Below are positions 11,657-22,479 of a stretch of DNA of 64,000 bases, piece after piece. The stretch is from the NCBI GenBank assembly GCA_902685375.1, contig LR738541.1, positions 33,685,008 through 33,749,007 of the forward strand, given 5' to 3'. The notes beneath the pieces are model-generated. The model made no database searches. It worked only from the letters and a program-made list of their open reading frames with translations, and had not been told where the DNA came from. The translations under genes were made by a program, and so were the position numbers. Within the stretch, counting starts at the first letter, position 1. Each line of letters begins with the position of its first letter. The DNA is from Neostethus bicornis (taxonomy: Eukaryota; Chordata; Actinopteri; Atheriniformes; Phallostethidae).

Positions 11657-12246
11657 AAAAATGTTCAAAATAAACCTAATAATAATAAAAACTATAAAAT
11701 CCCTTTTTTAAGAAATCCAGGAAGATTGTTTGTTTCTTTTGTCCCAAGTTAATCCCCACTCGATTCTGGGTTATCATCAGCTCATCATAGTCTTAAGATA
11801 GTCCTGAAACATGCGATCTCAAAACCAGGCTGTTTCACATCAAAATGTTAACAAAACATCTCCATGAGCCCCAATGTAATCCTGATATATTGGGACCAAA
11901 AAGTTCAAATCAGAAAATCATCACTGAAAATACTCAACTGGATATTTTAGGTGCAACAAGAACTCTTTGAACATTCAGTAGCTCTTTGTAGTCGTGTCAG
12001 ATCTTAATGGTCATATGACAGATTAGAGAGGACTTTGTGATATTTTAAGGAACAAAGATGACACTCAGCTATGAGTAATAAAGTGAAAAATCCAGGAAGT
12101 TACTCATTTATTTGTCCTTTCTAAAGAGCCTGGAAACACACACAGACACTAGTGTTGATTCTCACAGAATCACAGACTTCTCACAGAAGTCCAAAAATGC
12201 TTTGAACTCCATGAAAACGAGTTTTAACTTTGCATCACTTGTTTCT
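11657..12246. other. No gene recognised
   Basis: AT-rich unique-looking sequence between two family A LINE copies. It includes the left copy of the 13-bp target duplication (12234-12246) for the next element. No known motif was seen. Confidence 0.45.
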
Positions 12247-12911
12247 GCAATGCCCCCTGCCGGTCAGGGACAGGGTCCTGCCCCAAGTGGAGGAGTTTAA
12301 GTATCTCGGGGTCTTGTTCACGAGTGGGGGAAGAATGGAGCGGAAGATCGACAGGCGGATCGGTGCGGCATCAGCAATAACTAGGACGCTGCATCGGTCC
12401 GTCGTGGTAAAGAGAGAGCTGAGCCGTAAAGCAAAGCTCTCGATTTACAAGTCGATCTACGTTCCTACCCTCACCTATGGTCAGCAGCTGTGGGTGGTGA
12501 CCGAAAGAATGAGATCGCGGGTACAAGCGGCCGAAATGAGCTTCCTCCGCAAGGTGGCTGGGCTCTCACTCAGAGATCGGGTGAGGAGCTCTGCCATCCG
12601 GGAAAAGCTCGGTGTCGAGCCCCTCCTCCTCCAGGTCGAGAGGAGCCAGATGGGGTGGTTCGGGCATCTGGTCAGGATGCCCCCCGAGCGCCTCGCGGGC
12701 CAGGTGTTTTGGGCACGTCCCACCGGGAGGAGACCCAGGGGCAGACCCCGGACCCGCTGGAGAGACTATGTCTCACAGCTGGCTGGGGAACGAATTGGGA
12801 TCCTTCCAGGTGAGCAGGAGGATGCAGTCGGGGAGAGAGGCCTGGGCTGCCCGTTTGAGGCTGTTGGCCCCGCGACCCGACCCCGGAACAAGCGGAAGAT
12901 GACGGAACGGA
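12247..12911 (+). mobile_element. Family A LINE, 665-bp 5'-truncated copy with intact RT C-terminal frame
   Basis: A direct repeat atcacttgtttct flanks the element at 12234-12246 and 12912-12924. The frame open from 12230 to 12928 reads EEFKYLGVLFTSGG, then SRKAKLSIYKSIYVPTLTYG, RMRSRVQAAEMSFLRKVAGL, QMGWFGHLVRMPPERLA and GRRPRGRPRTRWRDYVSQLA. This is the C-terminal region of a LINE reverse transcriptase; the catalytic palm with its FADD box lies upstream and is absent. It cannot move by itself. The copy is strongly CpG-rich against an AT-rich background, suggesting a recent insertion. The RTE/Rex3 assignment is from memory. Confidence 0.9.
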
Positions 12912-12924
12912 ATCACTTGTTTCT

Positions 12925-13834
12925 CTGAATCCAACTTAGTGTTACTTAAAAACTCATGTTCCTAAGTCAAACTTCAAATGATGTTTCACTTAGTTTGAAA
13001 GCAACTTCACTCGCGTCAACGTTGTACCACCTGGTGTGATATAACAGGATGCATGTCTGTGCAGCCCAATCTCAATGTTCACAAATGATTTGAGCAGATT
13101 TCTTTCATGCCGTTGCACAAGCATAACTCCACAAGGTAAAACAGGGTCACATCACTTTCCAACAAACTAATCATATCATCAGAATGAACAAATCCACATC
13201 TGGACGTCGAGGTTATTAGGTGTGTTTTCAACCAGAGATCAAATAAAAGCTTGATGTAGATTATTTGGTATTCATTTATTAGTATAATGTTACATTTCTC
13301 TTTCTCCCAAATCTGCGTGAAACACCAGGCCACACATTGAAACAGGCATTGATGACGTGGATTGAAAGAAGAATGAAAACTTAGGCTTAGCAATTGGTTT
13401 GATTCGGTTGGAAGCAAGGAGACCATTTGATCAGAGAAGTCCTATTAAAGTGTTTCGCCAGGTCTTAAGAGATTACAAACTCACAAAGCATTGCAGGAAT
13501 TTCTCTGGTAGGCCAAGTTACTTTGCTAACTGTGGAATATTTAGGAAATTTTACCAAAGAATTTGCTGTACAAGTTCCATTCTTTCACACTGGAATTCAC
13601 TTAGATCCTCAGAGCGACTCATTCTTTTGCGAGTTTTGATCCATTAAAGGGGTTGTCAGACAGTTTTGGTGATGTACCATACTTGTAGGACTAAGTAAAA
13701 ATTGCAGGCATTATTGATCCGGAGACCTAAAGGGTTTTGAAATGAAGCATTAAAAGACCACGTAAAAAATTTGTTTTTTGTCCCATAAAAAATACGTAAA
13801 ATCTTGGAATCACCTTTTCTTTCCCACTCCTAAT
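12925..13834. other. No gene recognised
   Basis: Mixed AT-rich sequence. Frames on the minus strand at 13079-13426 and plus at 13399-13647 have no recognisable domain. Nothing repeat-like was identified. Confidence 0.4.
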
Positions 13835-14205
13835 CCTGCCCTCTGCCAATATTCAGTACACCTGGTCCCAACTGCCTCTTCCTAATGTCTGCACCTGTGT
13901 CTCATCGTTCCCCCTGGTTATTAAACCCCTGTTGCTGATCACTCCATTGTCAGACCATCTACTGTTCTGCTCTCCTGCTGAAGCCAAGATGGTGTGCCTT
14001 CAGGTCTGGTCCCTCATGTTTACCTTTTCATTTTATTATTTTTTTTTTGGTTCTTCCGTCTGGTCCTGCCAAACCTGCCCAGGTTGGCTTTCAGACTGCA
14101 CATGCCTACCCCTCTTCCCTAACTGCTGATTAACTGCAATAAACTGGTTCAAACTGGCTATGCTTCTGGGTCCTACATTTTCACCTTCACCACCTCATGA
14201 CAATG
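13835..14205 (+). repeat. LTR-like dispersed repeat
   Basis: The segment has a pyrimidine-rich start (tgccctctgccaatattcag, cacctgtgtctcatcgttcc), a ccctggttattaaacccctg block, and near the end a polyadenylation-type gcaataaactg followed by cttcaccacctcatgaca. This layout resembles solo LTRs or LTR-like units found repeatedly in fish genomes. No second LTR, primer-binding site or gag/pol was found, so solo LTR is only a suggestion. Confidence 0.35.
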
Positions 14206-15861
14206 TCCCAGACAAAGTTCCAGAACAGACTTGATTCTTGCGGTCGGCTGTTTTTCCTTCTCAAATGAACTTGTTCCAATTTCGTACCATTAAAAGCAGC
14301 AGTAATGATCCCAGTCTGGGTTTTTTTCTAATCTATGTTGTATTTTTGTCATGTGTGAAGTGTTGAAATTTGATTTGTGATAGGTGAACTATTTTTAGTT
14401 CCCACACTGTCTTCTTGTATTTTTAAATCCAAGTACAAAACCCTGACCTTCCAAAACGCATACATTTTTGGAAAATAAAATTGTTCCCATTGAAATTAAC
14501 CACCTATAGCAAACCAGAACAAAAGATGAACAGAAGCAAGCTCAATTTTAATGTTCAAGTGTAGAAGTGTAGTAATACTGAGAGTCTTAACGTCCTCCTT
14601 CAAAGATCACTGACCGCTTTAGCTGCTCACATTTTCTCAGTGTGGAACGAAACCACAGCCTCCTGTCACCGCTCTGTTTTTCCCAGTAAAACAAACACAC
14701 AAAAAGTTACCTTACCAGTTATATATTCAATTTTGTCCATAACTCTCTAAATGTTTATAATTTTCCATTTGGAAGCTTTGTTTTTGTTTTGGTATATTTA
14801 GCCATCCCTCATCCCGGGCTAGGTGCCCGGGCGGGAGACAGTCTCTAATTAGGAGAGTAGAAATACATATTTCAAGCAGTGTGGCTTCAGAGTTTCTTTT
14901 TTTTTTTTTAAATTGCCAGGGAGAACAATGAAGGAAACAATGGCCGCTAGCAGCATGGAAGGTATTGAGTGGACTGCATGAGGATGTGAGTTGTCAAGTT
15001 ACAGAAATACAATCCTCTCACAACAGATGCAGTAAGGTTAACTGTCTCTGGTGACACAGAAAGCAAGAATGACTCTTGTAACAATTCTAATGAAAACTTA
15101 AAATAAGCAAAAAAATCTGGAATATTTGATAGTTTTTACTTCTGCATCTCTTGTTTCCCCAAATCCTGACTGACATGCATGATTAACCACCAAATTAGCA
15201 ATTTGTTACCATTTTCCTGTTTGGGCTGATAAGAAAAAGTCTTATTCTAGTAGATGTCTTAGGTTTGTCTTCGCCATTTAGGCCAGACTAAGCAGGAAGT
15301 GAGTGGAAAGTAACAAAAAAATTTCCTAGACACCCTCTCCGTGACTTTAAAATGAGACTTGAATCTAAGCCTCTACAAATTCTCTTGTCTGCGGTTCCAA
15401 AATGAGTGGGGACTTGTTCTTCTGGTGCACTATAATTTAGTGAATTAATGTAACCTTTAGTTTTAATCTCCCTGAAATCTGTTCAGATGCTGAGTGGTAA
15501 ATGATACCCCATATGGAGATTGAATTTCATCCTGAAATAAAATGCTCTCAGACAGTATGAAGTTTAGGGGGTGATTATGTTCCATAGTTCTGATAAAAAT
15601 ACACATAAACACAAGTCAGATTGAAAATCTTATGGCGTCTAGAAATCATAGGCAGCTATCTAAATTTATATCTGCCAAATTTGGATAAATGAAAATATTC
15701 TGCCCACTGTGGCGGATGATGAATGAAACACATAATTAAGAAGTGCTACATCTCTCATGGACACTTTGTCATGATGCATCCTACACTTAGGCGTGTAATG
15801 CACTGCTATATTAATGAAATATTGCGGGGGAAAAAGACATAGAATAATAATAAGCAAAAGT
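14206..15861. other. No gene recognised
   Basis: No repeat or exon recognised. A short palindromic GC-rich spot, cccgggctaggtgcccggg, lies near 14813-14831, and a T-rich tract at 14898-14910. Small frames here lack recognisable motifs. Confidence 0.4.
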
Positions 15862-16490
15862 GAGGTTACAGGGAGAATAGATAAAGAAGGTGCAAGATTT
15901 TAAGTACTAAGGATCAAAAGTCCAAAGCAATGGAGAGTGTGGAAAAGAGGTGAAGAAGAATGTGCAGGCAGGCTAGAACGGGTGGAGAAAAGTATCAGGT
16001 GTGATGTGTGACAAAAGAGTTTCAGCCAAAATGAAAGGAAAAATGTACAAAACCGTGGTGAGACCGGCCATGCTGTTTGGTCTAGAGACAGTGGCACTGA
16101 GGAAAAGACAGGAAACAGAGATGCAGGAAGCAGAAATGAAGATGCCGAGGATCTCTCTGGGAGTGACCAGGATGGGCAGGATTAGAAATGAGTATATCAG
16201 GGGAACAGCACATGTTAGAGGTTTTGGAGATAAAGTCAGAGAGGCCAGACTGAGATGGTTCGGACATGTGCAGAGGAGAGAGAAAGTAAATTGGGAAAAG
16301 GATGCTGGGTTTGGAACCACCAGGAAAGAGGACTTGAGGAAGACCAAAGAGGAAGTTCGTGGATACAGTGAAGGAACACATAAAGATAACTTGGCGTGAG
16401 CGAAGAAGATGCAGCAGATAGAGTTAGATGGAAAAAACTGACTTGCTGTGGCGACACCTGAAGGGAAATGCTGAAAGGAGAAGAAGAAGA
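15862..16490 (+). mobile_element. Family B LINE, 5'-truncated copy
   Basis: It begins gaggttacagggagaatagataaag, which aligns with 34586 onward in the longest family B copy. Its translated segments include SAKMKGKMYKTVVRPAMLFG, EMKMPRISLGVTRMGRIRNE and REARLRWFGHVQRRE. It ends with tgaagggaaatgctgaaagg agaagaag. A frameshift just after the WFGHVQRRE block scrambles the basic GRPKRRFMD part. The family is non-LTR, distinct from family A, but shares the WFGH motif. The minus-strand frames here are shadows. Confidence 0.87.
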
Positions 16491-16536
16491 TTAGGTGAAA
16501 ATAAATGATCATGATAAGTCCCATTTACTTAAAAAT

Positions 16537-16800
16537 GGGCGGGGACACTGGCCTCACAGCGAGAAGGTCGGGGGTTGAAACTCTGGCTTTTCCGTGTTGA
16601 GTTTGCAAGTTCTCCCTGTGTATACGTGGGTTTCCTCCAGGTACTCCAGTTTTCTCCCACCCTCCAAAAACATGCATGTTAGGTTGATTGGCCACCATAA
16701 AATTGCACCTGAGATTGATTGTGTGGTCCACAACAGACTGGCGACCTGTTTGGGGTATACCTTGCCTCTCGCCTTAAATCAGCCGGGACGCTCCACGACC
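16537..16800 (+). mobile_element. DANA/Mermaid-type SINE, head and tail incomplete
   Basis: The copy lacks most of the A-box region: gggcggggacactggcctca runs straight into the B-box side (gggggttgaaactctgg). The body blocks gtttcctccaggtactccag, ccctccaaaaacatgcatg and gcgacctgtttggggtatac are clear. It stops at aaatcagccgggacgctcca, before the usual gataag end. The frames 16525-16731 (minus) and 16594-16830 (plus) are shadows. Confidence 0.82.
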
Positions 16801-17239
16801 AATGTTCCTTCTAAATTTTTGTGTGTCTAAGCAAACGCTCAAGCTTCCTGGGCAGAAAGGGACAGAGCAAAAATGTTTACTCTTTTGTGACTTCAGCTGC
16901 AGCGACGAGCCAAACTCCGAAGCAGCGGTTTGAAACAACTTGTTTCAGAAAGAAAGAAGAAAGAGATACACTACAGACCTTCGTCTCATTTTTCCATCTT
17001 TAGTTTAATAGAGTTTCGTTTTGTGCACTGCGTAGGTCTTCTTGAACGCTATTAATCTGCAAGCAGTGCCCAATTATGCAGGCACACAGCTAACCCACAA
17101 CCCTGTTAGGTATACAGTAAGTGTTTCTGAAGATGAAATGAAACACAAATTGCTTAACAAGAAAGAAAGTAGAAAGAAACCTTATCAACCAAAGGTGTGT
17201 CTTCAGCTGGACTTTATAAATACATATGTATTTGGGATT
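16801..17239. other. Possible unclassified DNA-transposon fragment; no gene
   Basis: The segment opens with aatgttccttctaaattttt and gtgtctaagcaaacgctcaa, which recalls the start of a fish hAT-type element, but no matching right terminus was found. The frame at 17042-17296 is unrecognised and runs into the SINE tail. Confidence 0.25.
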
Positions 17240-17456
17240 AATAAAGTAATATATACTTTATTAATCCCTCACCGGGAAATTTGTGCGCTGTACTAGACCG
17301 CAACAGGCTGCCACCTATGACAGTGCCAATGGTGGGAGAAACAGGGGCTTAGGTGTGTTCTCCAAGGACCTAGAAGTGAAGTCAGTGGGATGCGAACCCT
17401 CGAACTTCCGTTTAACTTCCAGTCCACGGGCGAACAGTCTAACCGCCATCGCCCAT
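17240..17456 (-). mobile_element. tRNA-type SINE with LINE-like 3' tail, near full length
   Basis: On the minus strand it starts gggcgatggcggttagactg (A-box like) and has gagggttcgcatcccactg (B-box like). The body holds tttctcccaccattggcact and gtggcagcctgttgcgg. The 3' end is aatttcccggtgagggatta followed by ataaagtata, closely resembling the LINE tail at 3440-3470. That shared tail suggests it borrowed the 3' recognition end of a Rex-like LINE. Short runs repeating tata/aata mark the end. Confidence 0.8.
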
Positions 17457-18065
17457 TAGACAAGATGGGGCTAACTCAAATGTAGTAAAATTAAAATACT
17501 CTTGGATTACGGGCAAGGTGGAACTACTTTCACCATCTTAGAGTCCCTTTTTGTGAAAAATTTTTCCCCAAATGGGGACAAAATGCAAAGTATGTCTTGC
17601 AACACCTTCAAAGCAATCTCAAACTCTATTTACTATAGGAAACCTTTCCAAGATTCATTATCAAGACACTTCTTTTTGAAAACAATCTGGCAACAAGCTG
17701 ACACAAATGCACACACATTCAAATGTTACTTTTTTATCTGGAATGGATCTGCTTCACATCAAATAGCCAATGGCTTTGTTTATGCTGTCACTGGTACAAC
17801 TTCCACGTTCTCCAATTACTGTTTTTGTGGAGAACAAATATGTTTGGGAGTAGACAAGATCATATGATTCAAATTATGTAAAAATCTTTGTTCTTTAGAT
17901 CTTTAACTTGTTGGTGATGAAGGACGCTCATGTGGATAAATATCCGTGTGATTGCAGTGGTGTTATAAGACAGATGCAGGTTTAGAATGTTAATTACAAT
18001 CAGACATTTATGTAATATCAGGTCAACATGTTCTGTTCATAAAACTGGAAATATGAGTTCCAGAG
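17457..18065. other. No gene recognised; 121-codon frame of unknown meaning
   Basis: A plus-strand frame runs from 17502 to 17867 with no domain or motif I can recognise and no repeat similarity. In AT-rich DNA such a frame can occur by chance. No splice or promoter context supports it. Confidence 0.3.
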
Positions 18066-18240
18066 GGAGGCGGTGGGTCAGTGGTAGAAAGTTCGCCCTA
18101 AGACCGAAAGTTAACCGGAAGTTAACTGGAAGTTAACCGGAAGTTAATCGGAATTTTGCGGGTTCCATTCCCACTGAGTTCACGTCCAGGGTCCTTAGAG
18201 AAGACATATATCCCCTGTTTCTCCCACCATTGGTGCCGTC
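18066..18240 (+). mobile_element. tRNA-type SINE head with expanded 11-bp repeat
   Basis: The head gggaggcggtgggtcagtgg gives an A box and gcgggttccattcccactg a B box. Between them an aagttaaccgg-type unit is repeated about four to five times (18108-18152), where the other copies have a single short stretch. The body, tttctcccaccattggtgcc, continues to cagcctgttgcggtg and then joins a different SINE (next entry). Confidence 0.75.
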
Positions 18241-18345
18241 ATATGTAGCAGCCTGTTGCGGTGTTGATTGGGCGCTACGAAAATTGCCTCTAGGAATGAG
18301 TGTTTGTGCGACCCCATTATGGCATAAGCAGTTCAGAAGATGACA
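18241..18345 (+). mobile_element. DANA/Mermaid-type SINE, 3' fragment joined to another SINE
   Basis: From ttgattgggcgctacgaaaa the sequence matches the Mermaid body (ttgattggccggtgccaaat in the copy at 9761), then cctctaggaatgagtgtttg and a shortened cataagcagttcagaagatg end. It follows the tRNA-type SINE at 18066-18240 without spacer, so the two make a chimeric unit. Confidence 0.68.
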
Positions 18346-19402
18346 TGGAATGACATGTTATGTATGAACAAACCGTACGCGTTTTTTTTTTTTTGTTTTT
18401 TTTGACAACTTTGAGTTTACTCTTTTCATTGAACGTCACAAGTCTCTAACTTCAGACTGTAAAACCTTTGTGAAATAAAACAATTTGGTTTCAACCACCA
18501 TAAAAACCTCCACACATATGTCTTAACTTTTTAAATTTATGTTTTGTCTCTTATCACAGAAGACTAAACACATTTTCACCATAATGATGAACACAATTTC
18601 AGATTTAGGATAGTCCTTGGCAACAAACAACCAACATTATGTTTTTTTAGGACAAACATTCCAACCGATCTTCAATTCGAAACCCAAAACTGGTTTTGCC
18701 ACGAGCATAAATTTGATCTATTTTGTTCCATCGTGAATTGTTCTTATGATATTAGTTCATGTTCAGATAATATGTAAGAAGTTTTTTGTGTAATTTGCTG
18801 TTGCTTGTCTAAAAACACGTCTGCAGAAAATGTATTTAAATTTATGTTTTCTGTGAGTTTTTTTTTATAAGTTTTCTTTTTTTAAATCTTCTTTTATGTT
18901 TACAGGGAGCATGTTCAATTAGTTTTAAAATATCGACGAGAAATAAATACTTAAAACAGCCCAATTGAATGAGTTAAAACCCCCAGAAATCTTCTCATAA
19001 AGACGTTTTACCAACCAAGTGAAGAGCACTGCATGATTCTTTTATATAAACTGAAGTCTCGTTATGTTTGCTCACTATAATTAAGGTGTCTTTCTGACAC
19101 ACTAATCCCTCTCATCCCCTCTATTTTTCAATTTCTCTGCTCTCATGTTTACCTCTTCCTTCTCTATGATTCCCTAGCATAAGCTACTTCTCATCTTATC
19201 ACACCCTGTTGGCGTAAACGGTAACCATTCTGCTTTTTAATCCCAGTCTGGTTTTCTTTTTTACTGTCTTCTATTAAAAATAAAAAAAAAGATCCATAAA
19301 GTCTCTCTCATGTTCCTACACCAAGACCTTTTTGTCTGTTTTAGTTTGAATGGAATGATGCATGTAACACACTGAGTAAAAGAAAAGTCATAACACACAC
19401 TC
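18346..19402. other. No gene recognised; T-rich tracts
   Basis: Strongly AT-rich DNA, with poly-T at 18380-18394 and again near 18860-18888. No coding or named repeat content was identified. Confidence 0.45.
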
Positions 19403-19410
19403 ATTGAGAT

Positions 19411-20020
19411 TAGGGCTGCAACTAACGATTATTTTGATGATCGATTAATCTGGCGATTATTGGTTCGATTAATCGATTAATTGGATAAAATTGGCAACTT
19501 GATAAATAATAGTTTTTTGGCATTTTATTGAATGTAGTTATGCAAAACACAACTCGTAACCACTTAAACAACACGTTGGGCTCATTCTAATAAGTAAAAA
19601 TGTTAATCTTTCTGTGAAATAAAGAGGGAGTATATTACCATTTCTACAGCAAATATAAAATAATAAATCTACTTACTGTATACAGTAAAGGTAAATCACG
19701 AGCACCCATAAAATGTGTTGTATAGTACTGGCTAAAAAAACATCAAATGTAAACTGTTGACCATCCAGGATCACATTTAAAAACAAGAAATCATTAACAG
19801 TTTTAGATTTGAAAATTTAACCTTGTTCAGAGGTACAGTACCAAACAAAAATGGCCTAGGTTAACATGAGTAAAAATACACAAAAAACAATCAAGTTGTG
19901 TAATATTAAGTGGAGTTGACAGCAAAAACTTTCTACACGATTAATCGATGACTAAATTAGTCGACAACTATTTCAATAATCGATTATAATCGATTAATTC
20001 GATTAGTTGTTTCAGCCCTA
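19411..20020. mobile_element. hAT-type non-autonomous element (610 bp) with perfect 8-bp duplication
   Basis: The ends are tagggctgcaactaacgatt at the left and, reversed at the right, tagggctgaaacaactaat, forming terminal inverted repeats continued by paired cgattaatcgatt words. The duplication attgagat lies at 19403-19410 and 20021-20028. Eight-base duplications are typical of hAT transposases. The interior has no transposase frame, so this is a passenger mobilised in trans. Confidence 0.92.
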
Positions 20021-20028
20021 ATTGAGAT

Positions 20029-20497
20029 ATCTTTGAGTATTAAAAATCATTCAAAGTGGTTGATAGTGGGGATGTGGCACAGATAAATCCGAACTGATGT
20101 GTGCAGATTTGATATCTTCCTTTAATATTCTCAGCAGCATTTGCTATGTACATAGTATGTGTCACTGTGTGTTTCTGTATGGTTTCTCGAAGCATGTGCT
20201 TTTAAAATTAAACTATTTTTCAGCCTTTTATTGCAGCTCAGAGACTTCACACCAGCTACTGCCATTTTTTACCAGATGACCTGCAGTGGGAGTACTTTCC
20301 TGTTATTTTTCTCCTCTGTGGAAACATTGTGCTTTCTGATTAACTGAAGACCATTATGACAATTATAATTTCTTTTGGTGGGTTTTATCTCTGTAAATAT
20401 AATATAATTTCTCAATAACAAACACCTTCTACTCGCTGTTTCTGTCTGGTGACACATCGCTGTGAGATTTCGGCTTCATTCTGATATTGATGGATCA
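20029..20497. other. No gene recognised
   Basis: The overlapping short frames at 20097-20347 on the plus strand and 20269-20457 on the minus have no recognisable domain. The rightmost 25 bases (tggatcactatattt read with the sequence after 21084) may belong to an older family B LINE interrupted by the next element. Confidence 0.35.
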
Positions 20498-20505
20498 CTA
20501 TATTT

Positions 20506-21083
20506 ATAAAGAAGGTGGAAGATTTCAAGTACTTAGGATTGACCGCCCAAAGCAATGGAGAGTGTGGAAAAGAGGTGAAGAAGGTTGTGCGGGTGGAGAA
20601 AAGTATCAGGGTGATGTGGGTAGCTAAAATGAAAGGGAAAGTGTAAAACCGTGGTGAGACCAGCCATGCTGTTTGGTCTAGAGACAATGGCACTGAGGAA
20701 AAGACAGGAAACAGAGATGGAGGTAGCAGAGATGAAGATGCTGAGGATCTGTCTGGGAGTGACCAGGATGGATAGGATTAGAAATGAATATATCAGGGGA
20801 ACAGCACATGTTAGAGGTTTTAGAGATAAAGTCAGAGAGGCCAGACTGAGATGGTTTGGACATGTGCAGAGGAGAGACAGAGAGTACATTGGGAAAAGGA
20901 TGCTGGGTTTGGAACCACCAGGAAAGAGGACTACAGGAAGACCAAAGATGAAGTTTGTGGATACAGTGTAGGAACACATGAAGATAGTTGGCGTGACTGA
21001 AGAAGATACAGCAGATAGGGGTAGATGGAAGAAACTGACTTGCTGTGGCGACCCCTGAAGGGAAATGCCGAAAGAAGAAGAAG
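20506..21083 (+). mobile_element. Family B LINE, 5'-truncated copy, probably inserted into another family B copy
   Basis: It starts ataaagaaggtggaagattt and ends gaaatgccgaaagaagaaga. An 8-bp direct repeat ctatattt is at 20498-20505 and 21084-21091. The frame 20651-20971 encodes RPAMLFGLETMALRKRQETE, EMKMLRICLGVTRMDRIRNE and REARLRWFGHVQRRDREYIG, then stops at a tag within the VKE(E/D) segment. The minus-strand frame at 20533-21198 is a shadow. The upstream RT core is missing. Confidence 0.85.
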
Positions 21084-21530
21084 CTATATTTGCAGATGAT
21101 ACTGTGGTATGTAGTAAAGGCAGGGAACAGTTAGGGGAAAAGCTGAAGAGGGGGAGGTTTAACCTGAAAAGAAAAGGAACAGAGGTCAGTTGCAGCAAGA
21201 CGGAGTAAATGTGTGTGAATGAGAGGGACCCATGTAGAAGAGTGAGCTTAAAGGAACATGGAGAATTTTAAGCCCTCAGACTCGATGGCATTTAAGAAGA
21301 ACAACCCATGTTTGAGGATTTGTAGACAAAGTCAGAGAGGCCAAACCAGTGGTCAGGAAAGAGATGGAATGCACAATTTGGAACTATCATCTGGGAATCC
21401 CAGGGGACCAACGTGGTAATGAGAGAGGACATGGCGGTTGCTGTGAGAGAACAAGATACAAAAGACAGAGTTAGCATGAGAAAACTGATTTTATGTAGTG
21501 TCCCCTGTATGGAACACTCTCACAACCCCT
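21084..21530 (+). mobile_element. Family B LINE, older copy retaining the FADD box
   Basis: Reading from 21086 gives IFADDTVVCSKGREQLGEKL, the reverse transcriptase active-site box, then TEVSCSKTEYMCVNERDP-like residues with stops. Later parts (cagagaggccaaaccagtgg, gagttagcatgagaaaactg) correspond to the C-terminal half with large deletions. The WFGH block is lost. Joined in thought with the left flank at 20491-20497, codons for WIT precede IFADD, so the two halves may once have been contiguous. Confidence 0.72.
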
Positions 21531-22479
21531 CGCCCCAAAAAAGAAGATGTTATTATTAAAGTGTAAGTTAATTATATAGCGTTCAAAGTTGTGACATTTC
21601 TCCATCTTCCTTTTGTTCTATTTTATCTTAGATTTCCATTTTCAACCATAAAATATTTACTCAGGTCTGTTTGACTGACCCACACACATTCTGCCTCGCC
21701 CTGCCTGTACTGCATTTATCTCTGAAACAATCGTAAAAACATAGTTTTAATGTAAATTCATCCACCAGTTTCCAGCAAAGTCGATTCTATAGAAACATCG
21801 AGCTTGTGCACCCTATCATTTAGATAATATCATAGACCATCTTCAGCACTGTGATGATTTGCATTCAGCAATACGTATCTAGCAACTACATCCTTTGTAT
21901 ATTTTACTTGTTCCGTGAAGCCTGCAGACCCTCGTTTGATGTAATTACGTGTCCTAAATTGACCTGAACATTGACTTTGAAGCAGTGGCTTTTCGCACAC
22001 CTAGAGTTCAAAGTGGACATCAAACTCCATAACTGTTGAGTATGATTAAAAGTTCTGTCTCAAGTCTATGAAAAAGCCTCAAGTTCCTACCACCGTGTGT
22101 GTTCCTTGTGCACTGCATGTCTTCCTGTTAAACTCAGCATGGTGGAACCTCCACTGCTCCTTTCACCATTATTCCAGCCTTAGAATTTAACCGTAAATTG
22201 GATCCCCATGGTGAAGGAACCTTTCATTACCACTAATTATTCAGCATGGTTTCTAACTAAGATCTGGCATTACCGACTCTTTAAATAAACAGCTCATTGA
22301 GAGAAACAGTCATTTTCAATCATGACCAAGTTAAAAGTTTTCTGACAAATGTAGTGGAAGAATGGACTTTAATCTTGATTGCTTGGAATCCCAACGAGCA
22401 TGTTAAAAACACCAAATGTGTGTAGACTATTAGTAAAGTGCAATTAGTGTTTATCAAAAGGGTAAAGAACATCTCCCCC
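21531..22479. other. No gene recognised
   Basis: Unique-looking, balanced composition, particularly 21830-22310. No exon, repeat or simple-sequence array was identified; conservation across fish could not be tested. Confidence 0.4.

Noticed and set aside
12300..12911. CpG island promoter
   Set aside because: The CpG richness coincides exactly with a young LINE copy, with no transcription-start features.
12230..12928. 232-codon reading frame as a host gene
   Set aside because: It is the C-terminal part of a LINE reverse transcriptase bounded by a 13-bp target duplication.
13835..14205. Endogenous retrovirus
   Set aside because: No gag, pol, env, primer-binding site or second LTR was seen; at most a solo LTR-like repeat is present.
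15973..16524. 183-codon minus-strand frame, and the 221-codon one at 20533-21198
   Set aside because: Both are antisense shadows of family B LINE coding sequence; their serine/leucine-rich products mirror each other because the LINE copies are similar.
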